DNA of 64,000 bases. Source: Paenibacillus qinlingensis (lineage in GTDB: Bacteria; Bacillota; Bacilli; Paenibacillales; NBRC-103111). The notes under the pieces were generated by a model that made no database searches, was not told the DNA's origin, and was given only the letters and a program-made list of their open reading frames with translations. The DNA lies in NCBI RefSeq assembly GCF_013204845.1, contig NZ_JABMKY010000010.1, forward strand, positions 62,001 to 126,000, in the 5' to 3' direction. Position numbers and translations under genes: made by a program. Below are positions 15,784-27,233 of this stretch, piece after piece; the first letter of the stretch is position 1; each line of letters opens with the position of its first letter.

Positions 15784-16791
15784 ATGGACAATGATCGGAT
15801 CATATCGGCTAATTTTATGATGGAAGACAATGTGGTCGAGTATAGTCTGCGTCCACGTTTTTTGGCTGAATATATCGGCCAGAAACAGGCGAAGGAGAAC
15901 CTCAAGATCTATATTGAAGCAGCGAAAATGAGGAAAGAAGCCCTCGATCATGTACTTCTATATGGGCCGCCTGGACTCGGTAAAACTACACTATCCAACA
16001 TTATCGCCAATGAACTTGGCGTGAATATTCGTACAACCTCCGGGCCAGCTATTGAGCGGCCGGGGGATCTGGCAGCCATCCTGACGAATTTGCAGGAGGG
16101 GGATGTGCTCTTCATCGATGAGATTCACCGACTCCACCGGACGGTGGAAGAGGTACTGTACCCAGCGATGGAGGATTTTGCCCTTGATATTATTATCGGC
16201 AAGGGGCCAAGCGCACGCTCTGTGCGTCTCGACTTGCCGCCATTTACCTTAATCGGCGCCACGACACGCGTTGGGCTGCTCTCTGCGCCTCTGCGCGACC
16301 GTTTTGGTGTCGTCAGTCGGTTGGAGTTCTACACGGTCGACGAGCTTAGCTACATCGTCAGCCGGACAGCCGACATCTTACAGGTCGGCATCGTTGGTGA
16401 TGCTGCACGCGAGATCGGGATGCGTTCGCGCGGGACTCCGCGTATTGCGAACCGATTGCTGAAGCGTGTGCGTGATTTTGCGCAGGTGAGAGGCGACGGG
16501 ATCATCACCATGGAGCTTGCTAAGGAGTCGCTAAGACTCCTGCAAGTGGACGATCTGGGATTGGATGAAATTGACCATAAGATGCTGCGTGCGATTATAC
16601 AGAGCTTCCAAGGAGGCCCTGTCGGGCTTGAAACGATCGCTGCAACCATCGGTGAGGAAAGCCAAACCATTGAAGATGTCTATGAGCCGTATCTGCTTCA
16701 AATTGGTTTTATGCAGCGTACACCTAGAGGACGAATTGTGACGCCGCAAGCGTACCACCACCTTGGATTACCTGTACCAGAGCAACGATAA
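15784..16791 (+). CDS. ruvB: Holliday junction helicase RuvB
   Basis: RuvB, 335 residues, the AAA+ motor of branch migration. Walker [10 protein letters not shown] is at about 61-69, Walker B is LFIDEIHRL, and sensor 1 is GATTRVG. The C-terminal winged helix ([24 protein letters not shown]) contacts DNA. AAGGAGG precedes the ATG. The central stretch from about 16040 to 16520 uses many more G/C-ending codons than the neighbouring genes. It is the last of ruvCAB and is followed by a terminator. Confidence 0.97.
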   Translation: MDNDRIISANFMMEDNVVEYSLRPRFLAEYIGQKQAKENLKIYIEAAKMRKEALDHVLLYGPPGLGKTTLSNIIANELGVNIRTTSGPAIERPGDLAAILTNLQEGDVLFIDEIHRLHRTVEEVLYPAMEDFALDIIIGKGPSARSVRLDLPPFTLIGATTRVGLLSAPLRDRFGVVSRLEFYTVDELSYIVSRTADILQVGIVGDAAREIGMRSRGTPRIANRLLKRVRDFAQVRGDGIITMELAKESLRLLQVDDLGLDEIDHKMLRAIIQSFQGGPVGLETIAATIGEESQTIEDVYEPYLLQIGFMQRTPRGRIVTPQAYHHLGLPVPEQR

Positions 16792-16828
16792 ATCAGTTAT
16801 AAAGCAGCCTTCAGGAAATGACAATTGT

Positions 16829-16870
16829 AAGCTTTTGCCGCTGCTGGAAGGGCGGGCAAGAGCTTTTTTT
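16829..16870 (+). terminator. Terminator after ruvB
   Basis: AAGCTTTTGCC (16829-16839) pairs with GGCAAGAGCTT (16855-16865, one G-T pair), followed by a T run. Confidence 0.85.
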
Positions 16871-16958
16871 GTCTTTTTTCAGCGGAAAAACAAAACTTCT
16901 GTCTCTTGCTAGAGTCTACATTACTAGATGATAGCGTAAGAAAGGATACGATACCTTT

Positions 16959-19169
16959 ATGTTTGGAAGACATCAGCTAGTTAACCCAAAGCGTATTGCC
17001 ATCATAACGGCAGCAGCATTAACGTTTACAGCCAGTTTATATGGAGGATCCGAAGCGAATGCCGATGGGATTAAGCATTTGGATCAGATTCGTGTTGCCC
17101 TTGTCATTAATGCGACCAAATATAAAAAGATAGAACCGCTAGTTTCACTCTCATCCCCAGGTGGATTCGAAATTGGTGTACGTGGTATAGCGAACACGGC
17201 GGCGAAGACATGGGCTTCCATTTCAGATGCTACGATTCGGATGTCACTAGATCAATACAGTACGATGATGCTAGAAACGCCAGACTACACGACGGCTAGG
17301 ACCTTGAACGGCAAACTGGCAATAATGCCAGAGGAAAGTTTCGTGTTAAGTCGTAGTAAGCTGGGTACAATGGTGTACCAAGTGTATTACGGGAATCTGC
17401 CTACGAAGGGTGAAGCCGAAATCGCAGCAGCGCAAGCCTTAAAGGACCCAGCGGTAGCGGCATTGACGAAATCAGCCTCTCCTGTGCCTAGCGGTCCCCT
17501 CCATTTGAGTGCGGGAACGTATGACTCAGAGGCAGCAGCCCAGCAGCAAATCGCCGTGTACACGGGGGCTGGTGTCCAAGCTGAGCTGGTTTTACAGGAG
17601 AATGGGGCTGGCAATGTGGCCTACAGTGTCTGGTTAGGGAGCGAAGCAACGGATGCCAAGCTTGAGCTCGTAAAGCAAGCTGCTTTGAAAGCTGCACCTA
17701 ATACGCCTATCCAACCAGCCAATACGAAATCGGCCTACTTGATTCGCAGATCAGATGTAACAAGCTCGGTCAGTCCTACTGTTGCTGTAGCCCATTATGT
17801 GACAGCTGTCGGAGAGCAGAAAACCGTGATACATGCTAAGAAACAGGGTATCGCGGTGAAAGAACGCATGGACCGCAAATTCCGTGGTGATATGGAAGTA
17901 AGCACATATCACGATCGACTGGCGTTGGTCAATGAACTTCCGATGGATCAGTATTTATATGGGGTAATTGGCGCAGAGCTTAACTCGCAATGGCCAGCAG
18001 AAGCACTGAAAGCACAAGCTGTAGCGGCACGTACTTATGCAATCGTTCAAGGAAACAAGTATGAGATTGCGCAAGTTACAGATACAACGCTTGAACAGGC
18101 GTACTATGGCTTGGACAAAGAATTTACAGCTGGTAACCTAGCGGTTGATGCGACGAAGGATGAAGTGATTAAGAATGCGCGAGGCTTGATATCACCCGTG
18201 TTTGCTTCTAATGCGGGAGGAATAACAGCAGATTCTACGGAGGCTTGGGGCAACTCAGTTGATTATTTACGTAGTGTGGCTAGCCCAGATGAAGGGGCTG
18301 AACAGGGAAAAGCTCTCTGGTATCAGATTCAACTGACAGACGGCCGAGTCGGTTTTGTACATAGCATGTATGTGAAAGATAGTGGGCAAAAGGACAAGTC
18401 GGGTAAAGCAATCTACGAAGCAACAGAGTCAGATGTCAACGTACGGTTAGCACCATATGTGGATAACGTAGCGAATCCTGGCATAGCTAAACTGGCAACC
18501 AAGGAGAAAGTCGTCATTCTTGGCCAAGAAAGAGAATCGAATGCCTACTCATGGATACGAGGCCCTTATACCTTAAGTGAAATCAAGAGTAAGCTTGAAG
18601 CGGCTAAGATTCCCATCAACGGTGAATTGACTTCACTGGAAGTTTCCAAGAGAGGACCGTCAGGTCGAGCGATTGAGTTGAAAGCGAACGGTGTTGTCGT
18701 CAAAGTGGATAATCCTGACGCTATTCGGGGCGTACTGGGTGGTTTGCCGAGCACGCTGTTTGAAATAGAAGGAGCAGGCAGTTATACTGATACTAGCTCA
18801 CCTGTTTCAAGCGGTGGGAGCATTGCGATCGTGAGCGGCTCAGGCGTGGTTTCGAGCCATTCACAATCGGACAGTGTGTATGTGTTAGCCGGGAAACAAA
18901 CACAGCCAACAGCTGTGAAGAAAACGGATTTAATGACGCTAAGCAGCACAGGGCTGAGTAAGCCTGTTATAACGGGGACAGGGTCATCAGGCATCCCAAC
19001 TAAGGGGTCAACTGCCCTACAGGGAAATCAAATTATTTTCCGGGGAAAAGGTTTTGGCCATGGCGTAGGCATGTCGCAATGGGGTGCAAAAGGCTTTGCA
19101 GAGAAGGGCTACGATTACAAAAAAATACTTCAGACGTACTTTACTGGGGTCAACATAACGAAGGAATGA
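16959..19169 (+). CDS. SpoIID/LytB domain protein, exported
   Basis: A 736-residue exported protein with a SpoIID domain, the fold of the lytic transglycosylase that works in forespore engulfment (SpoIID) and of the amidase enhancer LytB. An N-terminal signal segment (about 12-36) is followed by a SPOR-like region at about 130-250. The SpoIID core reads MDQYLYGVIGAELNSQWP, ALKAQAVAARTYAI and ASNAGGITADSTEAWG. It is interrupted by an SH3-like insertion and resumes at the end with GKGFGHGVGMSQWGAKGFAE. It is larger than classical SpoIID (about 340), so it is more likely a paralogue. It lies 10 bases before queA and may be cotranscribed with it. Confidence 0.88.
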   Translation: MFGRHQLVNPKRIAIITAAALTFTASLYGGSEANADGIKHLDQIRVALVINATKYKKIEPLVSLSSPGGFEIGVRGIANTAAKTWASISDATIRMSLDQYSTMMLETPDYTTARTLNGKLAIMPEESFVLSRSKLGTMVYQVYYGNLPTKGEAEIAAAQALKDPAVAALTKSASPVPSGPLHLSAGTYDSEAAAQQQIAVYTGAGVQAELVLQENGAGNVAYSVWLGSEATDAKLELVKQAALKAAPNTPIQPANTKSAYLIRRSDVTSSVSPTVAVAHYVTAVGEQKTVIHAKKQGIAVKERMDRKFRGDMEVSTYHDRLALVNELPMDQYLYGVIGAELNSQWPAEALKAQAVAARTYAIVQGNKYEIAQVTDTTLEQAYYGLDKEFTAGNLAVDATKDEVIKNARGLISPVFASNAGGITADSTEAWGNSVDYLRSVASPDEGAEQGKALWYQIQLTDGRVGFVHSMYVKDSGQKDKSGKAIYEATESDVNVRLAPYVDNVANPGIAKLATKEKVVILGQERESNAYSWIRGPYTLSEIKSKLEAAKIPINGELTSLEVSKRGPSGRAIELKANGVVVKVDNPDAIRGVLGGLPSTLFEIEGAGSYTDTSSPVSSGGSIAIVSGSGVVSSHSQSDSVYVLAGKQTQPTAVKKTDLMTLSSTGLSKPVITGTGSSGIPTKGSTALQGNQIIFRGKGFGHGVGMSQWGAKGFAEKGYDYKKILQTYFTGVNITKE

Positions 19170-19178
19170 ATAACTAAC

Positions 19179-20258
19179 ATGGAAGTACAAGCATTTGATT
19201 TTGAATTACCAGAATCCTTGATTGCCCAGACGCCGCTGCTAGAGCGCACGGCGTCTAGATTGCTTACACTGAATAAAGAAACTGGCGAAACCGCTCATCG
19301 CACATTTGAAGATTTGATAGCCTATGTAGAAGCCGGGGATTTACTCGTGATGAATGATACACGAGTCATTCCAGCACGGCTCTTTGGTATGAAGAAAGAC
19401 ACGGGTGCAAAAGTAGAACTATTGCTGCTTAAGCCGCTCGGCGAGGATCGTTGGGAAGCACTGGTTAAGCCAGGGAAACGCATGCAGCTCGGGGCAATTG
19501 CGGTATTCGGCACGGCAGGTGACGAGGGTGGCGAACCGCTACTAACTGCGGAAGTCGTTGAAGTTGGCGACATGGGTGCGCGTATTCTGCAATTCCGTTA
19601 TACGGGGATTTTCAATGAAATCCTGGATCGATTAGGTGAGATGCCGCTTCCGCCTTATATTAAGGAGCAGTTATCAGAGCGGGAACGTTATCAAACCGTC
19701 TATGCGAAGCATGAAGGATCATCTGCCGCGCCAACGGCAGGGCTGCACTTTACGGCAGAATACTTGGAGAAATTGAAGGATAAAGGTGTCCGGCTCGCCT
19801 TCGTGACTCTGCACGTTGGTCTAGGCACTTTCCGCCCAGTATCCGTAGATAAGATCGAAGATCACCAGATGCATGCTGAATTTTACATTTTATCCGAAGA
19901 AACAGCTGCATTAATTAATGAGACGAAGGCAGCGGGGAAACGTGTTATTGCTGTCGGTACGACATCTGCGCGAACGTTGGAGACAGCAGCAGGACTCAGC
20001 CGCGAGCAACCAGGGTATCAAGAAGGCGAACCTTTACGCATTCAGCCCTCCCAAGGCTGGACGTCCATTTTCATTTATCCTGGTTACACATTTGGTGTCG
20101 TAGATGTGTTGTTAACGAATTTTCACCTGCCCAAGTCAACATTGCTTATGCTCATTAGTGCACTGGCTGGTAAGGCGAATATTATGCGGGCCTACGAAGA
20201 AGCTGTGAAGGAAGAGTACCGATTTTTCAGCTTCGGGGATGCCATGTTGATTTATTAA
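19179..20258 (+). CDS. queA: S-adenosylmethionine:tRNA ribosyltransferase-isomerase QueA
   Basis: QueA, 359 residues, turns preQ1 at position 34 of GUN tRNAs into epoxyqueuosine using the ribosyl part of S-adenosylmethionine. Family segments are [17 protein letters not shown] at the start, [16 protein letters not shown], and [25 protein letters not shown] lies about 12 bases upstream. It is next to tgt, which makes its substrate, the usual arrangement. Nothing is unusual. Confidence 0.97.
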   Translation: MEVQAFDFELPESLIAQTPLLERTASRLLTLNKETGETAHRTFEDLIAYVEAGDLLVMNDTRVIPARLFGMKKDTGAKVELLLLKPLGEDRWEALVKPGKRMQLGAIAVFGTAGDEGGEPLLTAEVVEVGDMGARILQFRYTGIFNEILDRLGEMPLPPYIKEQLSERERYQTVYAKHEGSSAAPTAGLHFTAEYLEKLKDKGVRLAFVTLHVGLGTFRPVSVDKIEDHQMHAEFYILSEETAALINETKAAGKRVIAVGTTSARTLETAAGLSREQPGYQEGEPLRIQPSQGWTSIFIYPGYTFGVVDVLLTNFHLPKSTLLMLISALAGKANIMRAYEEAVKEEYRFFSFGDAMLIY

Positions 20259-20295
20259 ATCATTCGATTGAACAAGAAAAGCAAGCTTAGAATAG

Positions 20296-21447
<1,152 letters not shown>

Positions 21448-21462
21448 GAGAGGAGGATACCT

Positions 21463-21771
21463 ATGTTTCTAGCTGAAGAAGGTACTACTGGTGCAGTAGG
21501 ATATTTGTATACATACGGACCTTTAGTGCTTATGTTCGTAGTTCTGTACTTCTTACTTATTCGTCCACAGCAAAAAAGACAGAAAACACGTAGTCAAATG
21601 CTCGGAGGATTGAAAAAAGGGGATAAGGTTGTTACGATTGGCGGACTTCATGGCACGATTTTAGAAATCACAGATGACATTTGTGTACTTCGTGTCAACG
21701 ATGTAACCAAATTGACATTTGATCGTTCCGCGGTTAACGCAGTTGCACAAACGCCTGCTACTAAGGAATAA
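21463..21771 (+). CDS. yajC: Preprotein translocase subunit YajC
   Basis: YajC, 102 residues, single-pass membrane protein associated with SecDF. The helix is at about 10-32 (YTYGPLVLMFVVLYFLLIRP), followed by the typical PQQKRQK and a soluble domain with GDKVVTIGGLHGTI. It starts 15 bases after tgt behind GAGAGGAGG. In this genome secD and secF lie some 6 kb further on. Confidence 0.95.
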   Translation: MFLAEEGTTGAVGYLYTYGPLVLMFVVLYFLLIRPQQKRQKTRSQMLGGLKKGDKVVTIGGLHGTILEITDDICVLRVNDVTKLTFDRSAVNAVAQTPATKE

Positions 21772-21777
21772 GTTAAC

Positions 21778-21813
21778 AAAAAGCGAGGTCCTATAATAGG
21801 CTCTCGCTTTTTA
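21778..21813. terminator. Terminator after yajC, likely bidirectional
   Basis: AAAAAGCGAG (21778-21787) pairs with CTCGCTTTTT (21803-21812). It lies between yajC and the convergent PAP2 gene. Confidence 0.9.
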
Positions 21814-21832
21814 TTTGCAATTATACTTGAAA

Positions 21833-22672
21833 TTAATATTCGTTATTCTTTACCGGGCGTTTGAGGAGTGCACGCTCACCAAGGATAAGACGACCTTCGG
21901 CAATGCGCAGACCCATTCGAGCAGCTACTACACCGAGTACGACACCAGCACACATATCGGATAACCAGTGGATACCTAGATAGAAGATTGTGAAAATAAT
22001 AAAGGCTGCTGAGCAAGGAACGAAAATTTTCCAAAACATATTCCGGCTTTTTACTGCGATGACGGCCATTGAAACGGATATGGATGTGTGTAAACTTGGG
22101 AAGCAATTGTCGAGTCCAGATAAGGGTCTATAATCTTGCTCGAAAGTTGGGAACACATCTAAGATTAGAAGATCTACTTTAGGGTGGAAGAACCAAACTT
22201 CATTCACTGGGAAAAAGAGATAAAACGGAATGGCGATCATATAATTGAACATCAACGCATAACAGACGGCATAGAAAAGTTTATGATTCTTCTGATATGT
22301 GTAAATAGCAATGGAAGTAATCATAATCGATGGGAAAATAATGACATAGAAATAACTACATACGACCGTAAGAATATCATTATGAAAAATGTTCTGGATT
22401 GTTGCTACAAAGTCACCCTCAATGCCATAGATCGACTTCGTGAAATCGGCTTTGTATTGCATGCCTTTCTCAATCGCCATCTCCATCTTGTTAAACATGA
22501 GAATCATCATCAATGCGATGAAATGAAAAAGGAACTTGCGTGAAGTGAATATTTCATGAACTAAGCTGCTGGCAATGGTGTATGGGCTCTTTCGCGTTGC
22601 AATAATTACAAAAGCGAAAATTGTTAGTACAATATAAACTGTCGCATGCGTCATAGATTGAAAAGGGCTCAA
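21833..22672 (-). CDS. PAP2-superfamily membrane phosphatase
   Basis: An integral membrane protein of about 279 residues with six or more helices and the PAP2 phosphatase motifs: RP in DYRPLSG, PSLHTS with the catalytic His, and SDMCAGVVLG. Such enzymes dephosphorylate lipid pyrophosphates or phosphatidate; the substrate is unknown here. TTG 22672 is proposed as start because GGGGG lies 7 bases upstream, and an extended -10 (TGGTATAAT, about 22721-22729 on this strand) covers the in-frame ATG at 22732, which would otherwise give 299 residues. Confidence 0.8.
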   Translation of the reverse strand: MSPFQSMTHATVYIVLTIFAFVIIATRKSPYTIASSLVHEIFTSRKFLFHFIALMMILMFNKMEMAIEKGMQYKADFTKSIYGIEGDFVATIQNIFHNDILTVVCSYFYVIIFPSIMITSIAIYTYQKNHKLFYAVCYALMFNYMIAIPFYLFFPVNEVWFFHPKVDLLILDVFPTFEQDYRPLSGLDNCFPSLHTSISVSMAVIAVKSRNMFWKIFVPCSAAFIIFTIFYLGIHWLSDMCAGVVLGVVAARMGLRIAEGRLILGERALLKRPVKNNEY

Positions 22673-22768
22673 GTTGTATCCCCCTATATATTGGAAGTTT
22701 TGTGCGGCAATAACTATGACATTATACCACATTCAACGGGGGGGAAGTGCAATCTTCACGGAAAAGAC

Positions 22769-23167
22769 TTATTTCTGAGTATTTACACCAAGTATGCCAC
22801 CGAGCGCCCCAGATGCGAATAAAATGCCAAGTAATTGTAGGGACTGAAGATTCAATCCTGCATCGAATGCCAGAAAACCGACTAAGAAAATGAGAATGAA
22901 ATAGAAGACGCCGACCATGCCTCCGTGATACCAGCCGCGGTTACCGGCCCGTTTGCCTGAAACCCATCCTCCGATAAATAAGGAGACCGCGTGGATGATG
23001 GTTGTTAATGTGTGTAAGGAGCTTTCTTGTGTGCTGGTTAAAAGCAAAAACAAGGAGGTCACAATGGTTCCAATGGTCATCATACTAAATGAATAGACGA
23101 GTCCTGAAAATAATGGCGATGTTATTCGAACCTGACTGACCGTTTTCATAGGGTTCACAGGCATCAT
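22769..23167 (-). CDS. TIGR04086/YrzE-type membrane protein
   Basis: A 132-residue protein with four predicted helices (SGLVYSFSMMTIGTIVTSLF; TIIHAVSLFIGGWVSG; GMVGVFYFILIFLVGFLAF; LLGILFASGALGGILGV). The GGWVSGKRAGNRGWYHGG loop is typical of the Bacillales TIGR04086 family, which has no known function and occurs in this same neighbourhood in relatives. Start is uncertain between two adjacent ATGs (23167 or 23164) after AGGAAAGGA. It probably has its own promoter. Confidence 0.75.
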   Translation of the reverse strand: MMPVNPMKTVSQVRITSPLFSGLVYSFSMMTIGTIVTSLFLLLTSTQESSLHTLTTIIHAVSLFIGGWVSGKRAGNRGWYHGGMVGVFYFILIFLVGFLAFDAGLNLQSLQLLGILFASGALGGILGVNTQK

Positions 23168-23330
23168 TCCTTTCCTATATTCGAACGCTTCATTATCATC
23201 ATTGTATGGCCAAGCACATAGAATTAGTACAAACTATTTAAAGCGTATGCTGCAGATAGCGAGTTTTGTTGCTGCAATACTCCGCTTCGAATGCGTGAGC
23301 TAATCAATCCTTTTAGGAGTGTGATTATTT

Positions 23331-24659
23331 ATGACTGAATTCTCTCAAGGTCCCGTAATGTGGCAAGCAGTAGCGGCGCTGATCATTTTTGCAGTTGCTT
23401 ACGTTTGTATATTGATTGAAAAATGGGATCGTATGTATACCGCGCTTGGTGGGGCGTGTTTGATGCTGATTTTAGGCATTGTGCCACTTCAAAAAGCACT
23501 AACAACCTATGCGAATTGGCCGATTCTAATCTATCTCGTGAGCCTTTTCATCCTATCGGGCCTTTTTCAGAAAACAGGCATTATATCGTATATCGTAAGT
23601 TCAATTGTTCGAAAATATCGCATGCGGGCACTAACAGTTATCGTTAGTCTTTCGCTGCTAGCCGCGCTGATCTCTGCACTCTTGGATAGTTTAATGGCTG
23701 TTGTTGTCATTGTTCCTTTCATCATAATTGCGTCCAGAAAAATGAGGTTACTACCGGCTCCATTTCTAATATCGATGTTATTATCCGTACATATTGGCGG
23801 TGCAGCAACGATTATGGGGAATATACCTAGCCGTATGCTTGGAGCGTCAGGGCATATTACAGCAGGGCAAATGTTCATTAAGTTGTTTCCGTTGATCTGC
23901 TTGTTACTTGCTGTCGTTTATCTCATTATGTGGTTGCTCTATCGCAAACGCTTGGTTGCGGCTGAAGCACACATGCGTGAACTGCTTAGCTTAAAGCCAA
24001 GCTCCTATTTATCTCCTAATCGGGCGTTCGTTATGGGAAGCAGCATCATTACAGGGTTAACCTTAATCACTTTATGCCTTCATGGTGTACTAGCATGGAA
24101 CCCAGCTTACATTGCAGCCTCGGGGGCTATTGCTTTACTTGCCATGAATTACAAAGATATTTTTGAGGTAATTAAAAACAAGGATTATGGTGCGGTATGG
24201 CATCACCAGAGAGAAACACAATGGCTCTTTTTCTTGGGACTATTCATTATGGTCGGGGGCTTAACGTATGCAGGTTTTTCTGGTTTCATCGCAAATCGTG
24301 GACTAGAGCTAAGCCAAGGCAGCATCCCGTTTCTATCCATTCTATTGTTATGGTTGAATAGTTTTGGTACAGCGATGATGGATAATATCCCCTTCATAAC
24401 TGCGATGATTCCGATTGTTGATGGGATGGAGCAGCTCATCGAGACGTCAACTCAGCCGATGTGGTGGGCATTGATCGTCGGAAGCGGGATAGGAAGCGGT
24501 GTGACATTAGTGAGCTCAATTGCGAGCTTATACGCGGCATCTTTTACCTATCATGATGGCGTGAAGTTAAAACAAAGTGAGTACGTGGCGGTTGCTGCGC
24601 CGATTTGTTTCTTGTTGCTGTTGATTTCTACGTTATACTTCAAATTATTCTTGTTGTAA
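23331..24659 (+). CDS. ArsB/SLC13-type anion permease
   Basis: A 442-residue membrane protein with about eleven helices of the ion transporter (IT) superfamily, which includes ArsB and SLC13. Diagnostic segments are IGGAATIMGNIPSRML (the helix break in the first half) and NSFGTAMMDNIPFITAMIP in the second half, where the Asn/Asp pattern is typical. The gene is preceded by TTAGGAG and stands alone. The substrate (arsenite, dicarboxylate or other anion) cannot be told; no ars genes are near. Confidence 0.8.
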   Translation: MTEFSQGPVMWQAVAALIIFAVAYVCILIEKWDRMYTALGGACLMLILGIVPLQKALTTYANWPILIYLVSLFILSGLFQKTGIISYIVSSIVRKYRMRALTVIVSLSLLAALISALLDSLMAVVVIVPFIIIASRKMRLLPAPFLISMLLSVHIGGAATIMGNIPSRMLGASGHITAGQMFIKLFPLICLLLAVVYLIMWLLYRKRLVAAEAHMRELLSLKPSSYLSPNRAFVMGSSIITGLTLITLCLHGVLAWNPAYIAASGAIALLAMNYKDIFEVIKNKDYGAVWHHQRETQWLFFLGLFIMVGGLTYAGFSGFIANRGLELSQGSIPFLSILLLWLNSFGTAMMDNIPFITAMIPIVDGMEQLIETSTQPMWWALIVGSGIGSGVTLVSSIASLYAASFTYHDGVKLKQSEYVAVAAPICFLLLLISTLYFKLFLL

Positions 24660-24763
24660 TTGCCAACAATTGAATACGTAATATCTGCATGATGAGGTGC
24701 GTACGCGGTCAGAATACCAGTGAACTCCGAGAACAAGCTAGAGCTTAGATCAGGGAGGTTGCG

Positions 24764-25450
24764 ATGGATATTCTGACCATTTTTTTGCGTACGGTGCTTA
24801 TCTATTTTGTTGTTTTTCTCATGCTTCGTATTATGGGGAAACGTGAAATTGGTAAGCTTTCGCTTTTCGATCTTGTTATTTCGATCATGATTGCGGAAAT
24901 TGCCGTATTCGTGCTTGAGGACGTGAAGAAGCCTCTTATGTCTGGGATTTTACCTATGGGGACACTGGTGCTTATTCAAGTTATCATTGCCTATATTACG
25001 TTAAAAAGCCGCACCATTCGTGTGCTTTTCGACGGTAAACCGAGTGTGCTCATCAATAAGGGAATGATTGATCGAAATGAAATGAAGAAGCATCGTTACA
25101 ATCTGGATGATCTGATGCTGCAATTAAGACAAAATAAAATTATGAACGTGGCGGATGTGGAATTTGCGATTTTGGAACCTTCGGGGAAGTTGAGTGTAGT
25201 TGAGAAAGACAAAAATGACAAAGAGACAGAGACGGTAGTAACGAAATCAAATAACGCGATACGTTACGAGGGCTTGCCGCTGCCTCTTATCATGGATGGT
25301 AAAGTGCAAGATGATAACCTTGAGAAAATCGGTCAAACGAGGTTTTGGTTGAAAAACCAGCTCCAAGAAAAAGGAGCACGGGATTTCAAAGAAATCTTTT
25401 ATTGCTCAATTGATCATCGCGGCAGAATGTTTCTTGATCGTAAGAGGTGA
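24764..25450 (+). CDS. DUF421 membrane protein (YetF/YrbG family)
   Basis: A 228-residue protein with three N-terminal helices (about 5-80), the first loop carrying RIMGKREIGKLSLFDLV, followed by a cytoplasmic domain (DGKPSVLINKG, LDDLMLQLRQ). This is the DUF421 architecture; some members affect spore or cell-envelope properties, function otherwise unknown. In B. subtilis yrbG is likewise beside spoVB, and here spoVB is convergent 14 bases away. SD is GGGAGG. Confidence 0.88.
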   Translation: MDILTIFLRTVLIYFVVFLMLRIMGKREIGKLSLFDLVISIMIAEIAVFVLEDVKKPLMSGILPMGTLVLIQVIIAYITLKSRTIRVLFDGKPSVLINKGMIDRNEMKKHRYNLDDLMLQLRQNKIMNVADVEFAILEPSGKLSVVEKDKNDKETETVVTKSNNAIRYEGLPLPLIMDGKVQDDNLEKIGQTRFWLKNQLQEKGARDFKEIFYCSIDHRGRMFLDRKR

Positions 25451-25464
25451 GTCTGCGCTATGAT

Positions 25465-27030
25465 TCAACGTATTATTTTTTTGCCCATATTCATGAGTCG
25501 ACTGATATCTTTAAGAGAGATGAGTCGGAATACCGTGATGAAAAAGATATAGGAAAAGAGCCCTAGCAATAAGGAGGAGAGGAATCGTATCCAAGTCGCG
25601 GACACCCAAGGCGTGTACATGATGAAATAACAAACAACACCTGAGAGAAGCATGGCAGCGCCAATTTTCCCGAAACTGCTGCCTTCCATACGAAATTTGA
25701 GCAGTCGAACGACACTATTCCAGTGCAGCAGTGTAACCAAAACGATATTCACATTGATGGCGAATACGGCGCCGTGTATGCCCATTTCAGGCTTACTAGC
25801 CAACCAATAGATTAAGAATAACTTGACCGTTGCCCCAATTAAGGTGTTAATTAGAGCAGCTCCAGGCTTATTTAAGGCTTGTAAAGCAGATTGCAGCGGT
25901 GCTTGAAAATAAATGAATATCGCGATAGGTGCCATCATCTTAAGCATGACACTAACATCAGGCTGATTGTACAGATATTTGCAAATTGGTTCAGCGAGTA
26001 CGAACATCAATACCGAGAACGGAGCACCTGTCACTAAAGCGAGCTTTAAGGATTGATGCAAACGCATGTGGATGGTCTTGAGGTCTTTGCGAGCAGCAGC
26101 TTCACTTAATGAGGGAATCAAAGAAACAGATAATGACATGGTCAGCGCACTCGGCAGAAGGATAATGGGAATGATCATACCTTGTAATGCGCCGTACTGA
26201 GCAGTTGCAAGTGATGTGGTAATGCCTGCGATCGCTAAGCTTTGAGCAATTAAGATCGACTCCAGTAAGTAGGAGCTGGCACCAATGAGTTTACTGCCTG
26301 TGATCGGAATTGAGATACGTAAGATTCTGCGCAAATTGGAGAGTCGCCCCGTCGTTTTCTTCGTGCCGATTTGAGCAAGCGGCGACTTGGAGGCAGCTTT
26401 TTTGTCCCATCTGAAATGAATGGCTAATAGGGCTAGTCCGCCAATTTCGCCTGCCAAAACGCCAATCATCGCACCTGCCGCCGCATATTCGATGCCATAA
26501 GGGATCATCATATAGGAACAGATGAGAACCATGACAATACGAATCAACGTTTCCATAATTTGCGAAGTGGCGGTAGGGATCATATTTTGTCTGCCTTGAA
26601 AATAACCACGATATACAGCAGAGACGCCGATAATGGGAATCATGGGGCTCATACATAGGAAAGTATAGTAAACGCGGGAATCTGTCAGTAAATGAGACGT
26701 GATCCATGATGCTCCTACAAGGCAGATAAATGTAAAAATGAAGCTAAGCGATAAGGTGATCGCTAAAGAAATGCGCAGAATGCTGCAAATCCGGGTCTCA
26801 TTTTGCTCTGCCTCTGCTTCTGCGATCAGTTTAGCGATAGCAACGGGAATACCGCCGGTAATAATAGTTAAAATAACGGATAGGAATGGCCAGCCCATTT
26901 GATAAATACCAATGCCTTCAGCACCGATCACGCGCGGTAAAGTCATTCGGGGTATGAAGCCAAGTATGCGATTCAAAATGCCTGCGGCGAGCAGGATCAT
27001 TGTACCTCTAATAAACGACTGCTTGGTCAC
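25465..27030 (-). CDS. spoVB: Stage V sporulation protein B (MOP-superfamily flippase)
   Basis: SpoVB, 521 residues, a polysaccharide/lipid II flippase-like protein with about 14 helices needed for spore cortex formation. It begins MTKQSFIRGTMILLAAGILN and contains YQMGWPFLSVILTIITGGIP and YRGYFQGRQNM, typical of the family. GTG 27030 is the chosen start: GGAAGAGGG lies 7 bases before it, while the in-frame ATG at 27036 is too close to that site and ATGs at 27057 and 27090 have none. It lies between yrbG- and comN-like genes as in B. subtilis but in opposite orientation. Confidence 0.92.
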   Translation of the reverse strand: MTKQSFIRGTMILLAAGILNRILGFIPRMTLPRVIGAEGIGIYQMGWPFLSVILTIITGGIPVAIAKLIAEAEAEQNETRICSILRISLAITLSLSFIFTFICLVGASWITSHLLTDSRVYYTFLCMSPMIPIIGVSAVYRGYFQGRQNMIPTATSQIMETLIRIVMVLICSYMMIPYGIEYAAAGAMIGVLAGEIGGLALLAIHFRWDKKAASKSPLAQIGTKKTTGRLSNLRRILRISIPITGSKLIGASSYLLESILIAQSLAIAGITTSLATAQYGALQGMIIPIILLPSALTMSLSVSLIPSLSEAAARKDLKTIHMRLHQSLKLALVTGAPFSVLMFVLAEPICKYLYNQPDVSVMLKMMAPIAIFIYFQAPLQSALQALNKPGAALINTLIGATVKLFLIYWLASKPEMGIHGAVFAINVNIVLVTLLHWNSVVRLLKFRMEGSSFGKIGAAMLLSGVVCYFIMYTPWVSATWIRFLSSLLLGLFSYIFFITVFRLISLKDISRLMNMGKKIIR

Positions 27031-27233
27031 TGCCATACCCTCTTCCGATAATGTCATACCTATGACTATGCGCGAGCTGTCCAAGCTCATGCTAAGATTT
27101 TATGGAGGAGTGCGTAATTGGCAGGAAATTCCGAGGTGGCCATCGAATTGTATGACATACAGGTAAAATGAATGCCTAAGCTTATGCTTACGTAGATAGT
27201 TTTGTTCCAGCAAAACTTTTAGGAGGATCCCCC

